Assembly: GCF_030272615.1 (NCBI RefSeq)
Contig: NC_081407.1
Location: 97,507,897 to 97,571,896, forward strand
Source: Cryptomeria japonica
Lineage: Eukaryota > Streptophyta > Pinopsida > Cupressales > Cupressaceae
Direction: 5' to 3'
Length of the DNA: 64,000 bases
Below the pieces are notes generated by a model. The model was given only the letters and a program-made list of their open reading frames with translations, was not told the origin of the DNA and searched no databases. The position numbers were made by a program, and so were the translations under genes. This document shows positions 35,001 through 47,100 of this stretch, piece after piece (the first letter of the stretch is position 1; each line of letters opens with the position of its first letter).

Positions 35001-38000
35001 ATCCTGAATTTATTTACCTTCGGTTCAAGGTCCACTATGGTCCATCTCTCAACTAAACACTATAAAGAGATTAAGCGTGATTTATTTTACCTAAAGTGAG
35101 ACTGGTTCACAGAAAGCAAGATATTTCTGACCAGAAATCAAAGATCTATTGAAATGGTTGGGGCAATTTTAACAGTTCAAAAAGAAAAGACAGGAAGAAA
35201 ATTAAAATTCCAAAAACAAATTAATTTGTTGCACTTTAATAACATAAAAGGACAAAACAACTAACAAACCAAGACAAAGTTCAAGAGATATAGTCACAAC
35301 AATTTCAGAAACTTGAAGAGACAAAGTTACGACCATTTGATTCATATTCCTTGTTTCAGTTTGTATTTTGAACCTATTATGTTACAAGAATAGAAGATGA
35401 GGTAGTAGAATGCAGAATTTATAAATGCAGACAGTTTGTGGAAAGAGACAGAAGTAGATTCAGATTTTCATGCAAAGGAGCTTCGTTACTCTACAATCTA
35501 TGGTGATAATTTTTTATTAATAGATTTAGGCCTCTGTTATGGTTGTTTAATAAGTAAGAGTTATTACATTCAATTGAGAGTTTTGTGTGTTATTATTGAT
35601 TATAGGCTTATAGCATATTTGATTCTTTCATATGTTTTTGCTTCCAGAATTAAGAATTCATTTAAAAAATTAAAATGTTTACTCTATGACTCTATTATTT
35701 CTTTGCGTTTCAGTCTCAGCTACTTGTGAGGAATTATGTGCCAATCTATTTAATTAGTAAAGTTCTTTACTTGAGCCTATGTTTTGTATCCCTCAGCAAA
35801 TGTTGGTAATCTGTGCCCAATAAGGTGCTAAAATGAGAGGGTTCTTAACCTCTTACCTTATCCAGTGTGACAGCGCTAAACAAAAATTCTCAACACAGCA
35901 TCGAAGAAAATGATCAAGGAAAACAATGTGTATGTGTCCGACTATGCTAGAAGGGAATGCAAAGGGGAATAGAACTTGCATGTTCTAACTACCTATAAAA
36001 ACCACTTTCCCACAATAAGTAGCATTCTTACCCTCTCATCGCATGCAGAGACATGTTATTCAAATCAGTTATGAAAACAATTTGAACCAGGGAAAGAAAT
36101 ACACAGTACAAAATATTCTTAGGGATGCCTACTAATCCTCAAGTACCAACAGTTGCCAACACCATAATGAAATAAGCAAAAGTCCACAAAACCATGTCAA
36201 AAAATGATATCATTTCAATAACTCTTTCTGCATCACAAAAGTCTAAGGCAAATGTCCTCCAATGATCCAATCAATAGATTTTAATGGAACATCTTCGTAA
36301 CAAAACTATGAAGTAGAAACACAAGCAATATCACACCTTTTTGTCCAATACCCAGGTCCAAAGGATTTGGAAAAACTTTCCAAATCTTTTCTCTTTGGTA
36401 CGGACTGATCCCATGACCCTTCAAAACTTGCTGTTTGACCAATGTCTATTGCATATAAAATCCTTATATTTTTCCTCTTCATTCTTTTGCCCTGGATTTC
36501 AAATTGTTGTAAAGGAAAGATCAATTTTTGAACACCAAGAAAGACAAACAAAGGCGCTTACCTGCACTGTCATTCATCAAAGAAAAGTACATGATCTTAC
36601 TTGCCAAAATCACCCCTCTATTATCTGCCTTGTAACAGTTTCAATAAATATACATTCCAACTAATAACCCTTACTACAACACTAAAATGAATCCCCCTAA
36701 TACCGCCCTTCATTAAACTTAATTCTAAAGGTTCAAATATTGCAAATGGATAAGTTCAGTTGGCTTGACACAAGCCTCCTGGCTATAAAACATATAACTT
36801 TGCATAGGCATGAGTAATAACCATGGGATGTGGAAGGTTATCAACACAGACTTCAGATCCTATATGTTCAAGGGGATTCCCAAATAATAATCAATATGGT
36901 ATGATCCCTTTTAGAACATCACAAGGAAAACTACTATGGGTTCACCAAAAACAATCAGCCAGATCCTCCCTAATATCATTCATAAGATTGTCCAAAATTT
37001 AAGGTGGTTCTCATATTTAAAATTCTGTCATATTAGAAGATCTGCCAATAAGCTAACCAATCGCCTTGCAAAGCATGTAGCAACTCATTTTATTTCAAAT
37101 CAGTAGAGCTGCCAATAAGCTAAGCGATCACCTTGCAAAGCATAGAGCAACTCATTTTGTTTCAAATCAGTGGATACACTCTAATCAGCAGGTGCCATCC
37201 CACCATCATCCCTAGTGGTGCACATCTTATAGGAAACTAAACCTGGCTATAGTAATTATTACATGACTCTATCATAATACTCTCCTGTCCTTTTGTTACA
37301 GTTTGTCAAAAAGAAGCAAACCCACACTATGGTCAATGCCCCCACTTATACTCTCCACTCTCCATATCTCTTAAAGACCCACGCCACTCAAATTCCACAT
37401 CCCCCATCTACACATATCCTTGGCTTTGAAGTTAGAAACATGAACCAAAAAAATTAAAATAACTCATTTAATCCCAAACCCTTCATATCACTTTCCCCTC
37501 TCACCAACTTTAACAACAATATTTTTTATCCCTTTCACACAAACCCATAGGAGTGGCTAAATAGTCCTAAAGATGACTAATAGGCCACTTTAAGCACCAA
37601 TCACTAAGGATACCAGCCCAACCCAACAGGTGAGCTCTCCATACCAAAGAAAATATCTTTTTTCAAATCCAAATATACCTCTCCATTTTGTTGCTCTGAA
37701 AAATGGACTTCTCAATTATACTGGCTGAGAGTTCACTATTCCCACGTGTGGAGTTGAATTGATGCCACAAGGACAAGATGTTTTATTGTTTATGTAGTCA
37801 AAGCAGATCACCAACACTAGGAAATTTTCATTCTCCTTCCTATAAGAAAATGCTGGGCCATTTACAGAAGAGAAGAATCAGCATGAGTTGAAACTGAAAA
37901 CTGATGAGGCTTATTGCAGACTAAAATTCGCAGAGCCAATCAATCCCTTCTATCTCCGGCACTCATCACAGAAATGGGAAGGCTTTTCACAAAGTCCAAA

Positions 38001-39550
38001 AACAAAATTGCTGTCATTATTTCTTACACAGACAAAACAGAATGTGGCGCCCATTGACCAACAAAATGCCAGGAGGCCTTTCTGGTGCTATCACCAATAG
38101 GAACCTAGCGTAATTGGTTTTTTTTTTTAAAGTTATTTCATTTTTCTTTAAAACTCTTTAAGAATTATTTTATTTTATTTACAATTGTTTACTTTATTTG
38201 TATTTGAGGAGCTACATAACCCGGGGACGCGTCCCCTGGCTAAAATCCCTCGTCCCAATACCAGGGGCATTTCAAGGACTTGAGGACGGCTAGGGGACGT
38301 CCCCCCACCATCCCCAAAATTGCAAAATTTGGGGGAAATGTCCCAGAAACTAGGGGACGGCAGTGATTCTCAAAGGGAACGTCCCCCATCCCTTAACCGC
38401 CCCAGGGACGGCCAGCTGTCCCCTTTTTCCCAGCACATTTTTTTTTAAAAAGACTCAAATGCTCAAAAAAAAACATTTTTTAATTTTATTATAGGTCTGT
38501 AAAACTGGATTTTCACTAATATGATCGGTAAACATGTCTGAATCACTTCCAAAAGCACTTAGAAATAATGAGCAGAAGCTTGATAATAAATTTTACAAAC
38601 ACATAGAACTCGGAAGAAGTGCGTAAAAAAGTGGTTGCAGGTCTGCAATATTGGACTTCTCACAATTATGAAAGGTAAACAGATCTGAATCATAGCCAAA
38701 AGCACTCAGAAATATGAATAATAGCTTGGTATAGAATTTCATAAACGCCCAAAACTTTGTAGTGCATAAAGAAGCGGTTGTAGGTCATAATAGAAATGGA
38801 AGACTATCAAAATATCCGCCAACCACAAAGAAACAATGAACTACATAAAAACAAGTGTTGGCATATTGACAATGTATTTTCAATTATGAATGCATATTGA
38901 GTATTGACAATGAATTATGAATTATGAATGCACATTGACTATTGACAAGGAATTTTGAATACAAATGTGGTATGTTAAGGTTCTATAATGTACATAAACC
39001 TGCTTTATCCATGTTTTCATATGAATATAATGTATATATACATGCTTTATCTATTTTTAATATGAACATTTAAAATTTCCCTATATTTTTTAAATTTTCC
39101 CTGTATTTTATTAGTTGTCCACTTTGTCGTCCCCACGCCGTCCCCAAAATTGTCGTCCTGGAAACTTGTCCCTCCGTCCCTTGCCGTCCCGATCCCGAAA
39201 ACTCAGGGTAACATAGTTGAAGAGCTATCTTTATTTAGTTCGAAGTTATTTTATTTTACTTTATCAGAATTATTTTTTTTATTTACATTGTTTACTTTAA
39301 GTTTATTTTTATCTAAACAGCTATTTTTATTAAATTACAAACTATTTTATTTTACTTGTAAATGTAATTCAAATTTATGTTCAAAATCTGAAGTTGTAAG
39401 AATTTAGATATTCTTTTACTTTCTTATTGAATTACTTCAATGCTTAAGGAATATATTTAATCTTTTATTGTTTGTATTGACTGTTCCTTCTTATATTGCA
39501 GATTGTTGTAGATAACATTTATTGATTTCGATGATCTCTGCAGCATTCCT

Positions 39551-39623
<73 letters not shown>

Positions 39624-42600
39624 TGTGTGTGTGTGTGTGTGATCGGTTCACAAGCACCGATTCATGAAGGTGTTTACCGATAACTATCGGTTCAAATCAA
39701 ATGCTATTTAATTGTTATATTAACCGATAACAAATCGGTATGTTTCGAATGCTATTTTATTATTATAATAGCCGATAACAAATCGGTATGATGCAAGTGC
39801 AATACGATTATAATGTAGATCGATAATAGATCGGTATTAAAGCAAGAGCAAGTTTAATATGATAACTATCATAGTTATCATATGATAACATCAATCGGTG
39901 TTATCATATGATAATTATGATAGATAACATAAATCCGATCTGCTTAATTATAATCACACCACAGCATGATCGATGACGGATTTGTAATGATGTGTCCAAG
40001 TGTCAAAATGTGCAATCTGATGCTTGGAATATGAAATGCATATAAAGATGATTATAACAAGTTTATTCACTCAATCATGAAGACTATTAGCTTGTAGTTA
40101 CATCGATAAGGTAGATGATTGAATGAGAGATAAATGTAGTCTCTCATTCAATCATTTATCTTACCGAAGCTACTTAGTTTCAACACTCCCTCTTAGCTAG
40201 GCAAGATAAATGGAGACCTATGTAAACATTGAAATAAGCATCACATTTCTCATAATAGAATGTATTACATGACCTCGTAATACAAAGGATCATATCACAT
40301 ATGCTCATGACATGATGTATCACATAACAAGTGACACAAGAATATATCACATCATCTCGTGATATAGATATCACATAACACGTGATATCAGTATCGTATA
40401 ACACGCGATACCTTGGATATAAAATACTTGAGAATGTTGAATTCCCTTATATCCAAGTTATGGTATGTGCACTAACATTACGTCACATAATGTCTACCAT
40501 AACATATCATGGCACATCAATGAGTCAAGATGATATCAAGTTAGCATGATATTAACATTACAAGATCGTCACCTTATAATGTTTAATACAAGTATTCATT
40601 GTCTAAAAGATCGTCACCTTTTAGAAACGTACACACGGGGTGGAGCCCATAAAGTCATAACACGACAAAAGAAGTTTACACATTAAACATCTCATATATT
40701 AGTACCGATTACAAAACAAATTACAACTCAATCATACCAAAACCTTTCCTGAAGTGTTCAACTTTCACTCTGGATAGAGGTTTGGTAAGTATGTCTGTTG
40801 TCTGGTCTCCTATACTGATATACTGTAACTGAATTACATTCCTATCCACCATATCTCTCACATAGTGATAAGGAATCTCTATGTGTTTGGATCTATCATG
40901 AAATACAAGATTCACAGAGAGTTTTACACAACTCTAATTATCACAATGAGTTATAGTAGGTTTTAGTGGCTCATCGAATAATCCCACAAGCAGTTTCCGG
41001 AGCCATACTGCTTCTCTTGCAGCCATGGAGGTTGTGATACATTCAGCCTCTGTAGAACTCTGAGCTACTGATGACTGTTTCTTGCTAATCCAAGATATCA
41101 TGGCTGAACCCAAACTGAAGCAGCACCCTGAGGTGCTTTTCCTGTCAATCACACTTCCAGCCCAATCCGAATCAGTGAACCCATGAAGATCCAAATCAAC
41201 TTTCTCATACTTGAGTCCATAGTTAAGAGTACCTTGAAGGTATCTCATAATATGTTTCATAGCCATAAGATGTATCTCCTTAGGTTCACACATGAACTGG
41301 CTCAAGGCATTTTCTGGATAACAGATATCAGGTCTAGTATTGACCAGGAACATCAACGATCCAATCATCTGTCTATAGAGAGTAGGATCTACCAATGGGG
41401 AGTCTGTTGTTGCCTCCTTTAGTTTGTGAAGATTTGTTTCCATAGGAGAAGTCATGGATCTGCAGTTCATCATACCAAATCTCTTCAATATGTGTAAGGT
41501 ACTTTCCTTGATTAAGTACAATACTGTCAGAGTTTTGCCAAACTTCCAATCCAACGAAGTAATGTAGAAGGCCTAAATCCTTCATATCAAACTCCTTCTC
41601 AAGGTCTTTCTTACATTGGCCAATAAGGTGATCTTCTCCTGTAATTAAAAGATCATCAACATACAAGATCAATATCAACATATCACCTTTGACTTCTTTG
41701 AAGTATAGATTTGGATCTGCATCATTCTTTGAGAATCCCAATCCCATTAGATGGCTATCAATTCTTTCATACTAGGCCCTGGGGGCTTGTTTTAGTCCAT
41801 ATAGGGCTTTCTTTAATCTGCATACATGTGATTCTGCATTGTGGATCTCAAACCAATCTAGCTCTTCTAAGTAGACTTCCTCCTGAATTTTCCCATTCAG
41901 AAAAGCAGTTTTTACATCCATCTGATGGACTTTCCAACCTTTCGCTATTGCAATGGCCAGTACTGCTCTGACTGAGGTATATCTAGCAACTGGAGCAAAT
42001 GTCTCATCATAGTCTATTCCCTCTTTCTGTGAGAACCCCCTGGCTACAAATCTGGCTTTATGTTTCTCTATATCTAACAAAGATTCCTTTTCTTCCAGAT
42101 GGTTTTGGTTTTGTTCTTTTCTCTTTAGGTATATGAAAGTAAACAGGGCATCCAAATATCCTAAAGTGAGTGATATCGGGCTTTATCCCGGTGAAAACTT
42201 CTTCAGGAGTTTTGTCTTCAATGTGGGAGTGAGGACATCTATTTTGTATGTATACAGCAGCGTTGGAGGCTTCTGCCCAAAGATGAGTTTCTAAGTTTTG
42301 ATCAAGAAGCATGGCTTTGGCTGCTTCTACAATGGTTCTATTTTTTCTCTCAGCAACCCCATTTTGTTGGGGGTTGTAAGGAACAGCGAACTCCCTCTTA
42401 ATCCCAACTTCTTTACAAAATTCCCTAAAAATGTCTGAGGTATATTCCCTCCCATTATCTGTCCTTGGGAATTTTATTTTCTTTCCGGAAGAGTTTTCAG
42501 AGAGAGATTTGAATTCCTTAAATCTCTTGAGGATCTCTTCGGATTCTTTACGTTTAAGAAAGTAGATCCAAGTCTTCCTCGTACAAATAGCCTTTTCTAT

Positions 42601-44064
42601 GCCCTATGGTTATAGCCTTCTTGATGGAAGAGTTTTGTGGCCATGCTAGAACTTTACCATTCATGAAGGTTATTCTATACCCATCATCTTCAAGTGCAGA
42701 TACGGAGATCAAGTTCCTCTTGATGTCGGGAACAAATAGGACTCCAGTGAGTTGGAGGGACATGCCTGTCTTCAACTTAATGGTGCAACTACCGACGCCT
42801 TTCACTGGATGTGCGGAGTCATCACCAATGGTTACTTCTTCGTCAATTTCTTCTAACATGGAATCCAATAATTCTCTATACCCAGTGATGTGTCTTGAAG
42901 ACCCACTGTCAATGATCCAAGTGTTAGATTTATTGGATACTTGGCTAGAGAGGGCAGAGTAAAATACATGCTTCTCGGAGTCATGTTCTTCCCTTTTCAC
43001 TTTTGCAAATGTAGCTTGTTGTTTGATTCTATCCAGACATTTTGCTGCATAGTGTCCATATTGATCACACCTAAAGCACTGAATGTGGGAGATGTCTTTC
43101 TTAGATGACCCTTTCTCACATCGGTACTTTCTCTTCTTGAAATGTTTCTTCTTGTTTTTCTTGTTGGAGTTTGTATTTAGAACATGGAGATCTTCATCTA
43201 TGTTCTTTTGCTTGATCCCCTTCTTATTTAACCTTGACTCCTCTTGAAGACAATCTGCTCTTAGCCTTTCAAATTTCGGATATTTAGCCCTTGCACTAAT
43301 GCCTTGGACGAATGTTTCCCATATACTAGGCAACCCATCTAGAGCAATGAGCGTTAGCTCTTTGCTTTGGATCTCATATCCAAGCGTTGCCAGTTCATCC
43401 CTTAGGGCTGATATCCGCATAAAGTATGCATTGATTGACTCTCCTTTGTTCATACTTATATGATTTATTTCCCTTTCTGGAGCCAAGGTTCTACTTGCAT
43501 TGTTTATCTCGAATGCACTTTCGAGTGCTTTGAACATATGGTAGGCAGTCTCATGCTTTGTTATTATTGGCATAATATGATTTCTCACTCCATCGACTAC
43601 GATCTTCATGGCTTTTTCATTTCCCTCAATCCATGTCGATTTGTCAGGTTAATTCTCTGGTTCTTTAGATTCAATTCTTACAAATGATTCAACTTTATTC
43701 TCTTTTAGAATCATCTTAATTCTGAATTTCCATGCTGAGAAATTATCGTCTCCTTCAAGTCTATCCTCAAATCTGATAGCATTAGCCATGGGAAATGTGA
43801 TGTTTATATCCTCGATTTGAAGTTCTCAAATTTGAATGCCTTAGGTTCGATCAACCTGGCTCTGATACCATGTAAATGTAATTCAAATTTATGTTCAAAA
43901 TCTGAAGTTGTAAGAATTTAGATATTCTTTTACTTTCTTATTGAATTACTTCAATGCTTAAGGAATATATTTAATCTTTTATTGTTTGTATTGACTGTTC
44001 CTTCTTATATTGCAAATTGCTGTAGATAGCAATTATTGATTTCGATGATCTCTGTAGCATTCCT

Positions 44065-44123
<59 letters not shown>

Positions 44124-47100
44124 ATGCCCAACGATAAAGGCATGCCTTGACCGGTCATATCTCTTGACATGCCCGATCAAGACATGTCTTGATCGGTTCA
44201 CAAGCGCCAATTCATTAAGGTGTTTACTGATAACTATCAGTTCAAATCAAATGCTATTTAATTGTTATACTAACCAATAACAAATCGGTATGTTTCGAAT
44301 GCTATTTTATTATTATGATAACCGATAACAAATCGGTATGATGCAAGTGCAATACGATTATAATGTAGATCGATAACAGATCGATATTAAAGCAAGAGCA
44401 AGTTTAATACGATAACTATCATAGTTATCATATGATAACATCAATCGGTGTTATCATATGATAATTATGATAGATAAAATAAATCCAATCTACTTAATTA
44501 TAATCACACCACAGCATAAGAAATATGGTCATAGCACGATCGATGACAGATTTGTAATGATGTCCAAGTGTCGAAATGTGCAATCCGATGCTTGAAATAT
44601 GAAATGCATATAAAGATGATTATAACAAGTTTATTCGCTCAATCATGAAGTCTACCATTAGCTTGTAGTTACATCGATAAGGTAGATGATTGAATGAGAG
44701 ATAAATGAAGTCTCTCATTCAACCATTTATCTTACCGAAGCTACTTAGTTTCAACATTACTTAAAAACTATTTAAAAATAAATTATTTTTATTTGTTTAA
44801 GAGTTATTTTATTTTATTTTACTACTTTAAGAGTTATTTTATATTTTTAGGCTTTTTCTTAGATATATGTTAGGTGTGTTATAGTTTTTCTTATGTTCAC
44901 ACTCACAACATGACAATCAGTGCCATTGTAGAATACCACTCACATAATAAAAAATTATTTCCATTACTAGAGACGTGTTGATGTGTCATTTGTACACGAC
45001 CAAACACAGAATAAAATACCAAGGTATCTTATCCTCTCTTGAACAAAGTTTCCCGACTGCTGAAGATCTCGTTGAAGGATCAATCGGAGTAACTCCAAGG
45101 TTCTTGTATGTAGGGTCTCTACGTGTGGATAAGCTTCTCACGGTATGATGTGATTTTGCTGGAATCACAAGGGGACTTACATTCGACTACCTGAATGTCT
45201 GATTTGCTTTGGATATTACTGGAACGTGGAATTTTATTGGCCCTTGATTTTGAAAAAAAAGAAAAAGGATAAGTGTTAGAACGGGATCTATTTCTAACAC
45301 TAAGAATGTAGGAGCAATGGATGACCTTTGATGAAACTCTAACTAAGTCTTGCTTTGACATGCTAGGATCATCTCCACAAGGTTAGTGTGATCTTCTAAG
45401 GAAAGCTTTATGATGTTCAAATCACCGCTACAAGCATAGATACCGTCAAGTTGATGCATATCAATGAAGAAGTGATAATTGAAGTTAAGCTTAAGTTGAA
45501 TGATTCCAGTTGACTACACAAGGCAAGTATGCAATCAACAAACTACTAGTAGTATGGATATACAAATTTCACCATTGATCATAAAAATTTCTCCCATTCA
45601 TCTAATAACATGAAATTAAATTTGAGAAGTATAGAGACCATGCAAATTGTTGAATCGACCCATAGAATTCACCATTTCTTAAATGAAGTTTACAAGTCTT
45701 TTGCAACAATATCCTGGCAACAATCTTTGCCTTCTCTTTCTACTCTACTCTAACTATTTCCTACTCTCTGACTATTCACTATTAACTATTAACTATTCTC
45801 TATTAACCTTTACAAATGAGGAGCCAGGGCTTTATATAGAGAACCCTTTACAAACAGAGGGCTCTGATTGACTTAGAATCAATGGCTGGGATTACAAGAT
45901 AGAAACCCTAATTAGGGTTTGTTACAACAAACTTCCTTAGCCAATTAGAAAATTACATTCTCGGAGCGAGGACCAATAGGAAGCAAGGGTAGGTACACCG
46001 AAGTTTGTGCCACCTCCAATGAGTCAGGTACATTGAATCTGGACATGCTGAGGTGGACCAATCCAACCGGAGGAATGATGAATGGGATGCCACCTTGCCT
46101 AATGCTTGTGACTTGGTTGATCATCCTCTGTCTTTGATATGATGAATGATGTACTTCCTTTGCTTGACCAGGCTTTCTTATTGTCAAGTCTTCCTTCTCT
46201 AGTAGCATATCTCGCCCAGAGGTGCTGGCAAAAGCCTTTCTTTGTCATCTCATGGTAGAATGAGGTCTTGAGGCTAAATTGAACTCCTTGAACACCCCTA
46301 GCCTTCCAACGCTTCAAAGCACCTTGAGTCCTCCCTTTTTGCATGTGGAACATCCTTGATGATGATGAACTGGAAGAGGTCGTCCTTGCCCTAGCTTGGT
46401 CTTCTTCCATCTGCAAAACCAACCAAAAGGTGATTAAGGACACATAATGAATTCATTCTAACATAACATTTCCTACCTTAAATCATCAACAAGAAGACAT
46501 TAAAATGAAGTTTGCTCAAGATTCTCCCCAGGGACAGGCCCTATAAGAATTTTGCTCTGGACCCTTTGGAAGGGTCAGGAGCAAAATTTGCATTCCTAGC
46601 CTAAATTCTTCTCACTTTGTGACCAAGCTTGCTTAGATGCATGCCTAAGGATCCCTTTAATCTCAACCAATACCAAGTTTGAGGTAAAATTGGAGCAAGA
46701 TGGAGTCTTTAAGGATTTCACTCTGGACCCTCTGGAAGGGTCAGGAGCGAAATTCTTGTTTAGGCTCAAATTCTATCACTTCTCCACTCCAAAATGTCTT
46801 CCAAGGCAAGCATACACTAGTCTTCTCTCCACCAAGGCCTGGGAATCCATCTCTTGACCTCCATCATGAGCAAATTAGGTGAAATTGAGAATTTCGCTTT
46901 GGACCCTTTGGAAGGGTCAGGAGCGAAATTCTTGACTTGCTTGTTTTCCTTCACCTAAGTCTACTCTTTTCACTTTTCATACCTGGACTTCCATTTTTGA
47001 ATCCCTCTCTCAACATGACAAAACTTGCTTGACCCTCAAAATGGCTAGAAAGGAGAATTTCGCTAAGAATCATGGCCAGGGACAAGACCTATTTAGAGTT

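Larger units (their letters stand above)
39357..44756 (-). mobile_element. Ty1/copia retrotransposon, internally deleted, TSD TTACT
   Basis: LTRs at 43871-44756 (5' LTR on the minus strand, 886 bp) and 39357-40185 (3' LTR, 829 bp), both TGTTGAAAC...ATTTACA on the minus strand. The primer site TGGTATCAGAGCCAGG follows the 5' LTR directly, and a purine tract AAGAGGGAG precedes the 3' LTR. Perfect duplications TTACT (39352-39356, 44757-44761). Gag, protease, part of integrase, reverse transcriptase and RNase H relics are in copia order. Broken by a stop, frameshifts and two internal deletions. Confidence 0.96.

Noticed and set aside
40254-40625. CRISPR-like array because of repeated short palindromes
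   Set aside because: Units are not identical repeats with unique spacers, and the region is the 3' part of a plant copia element.
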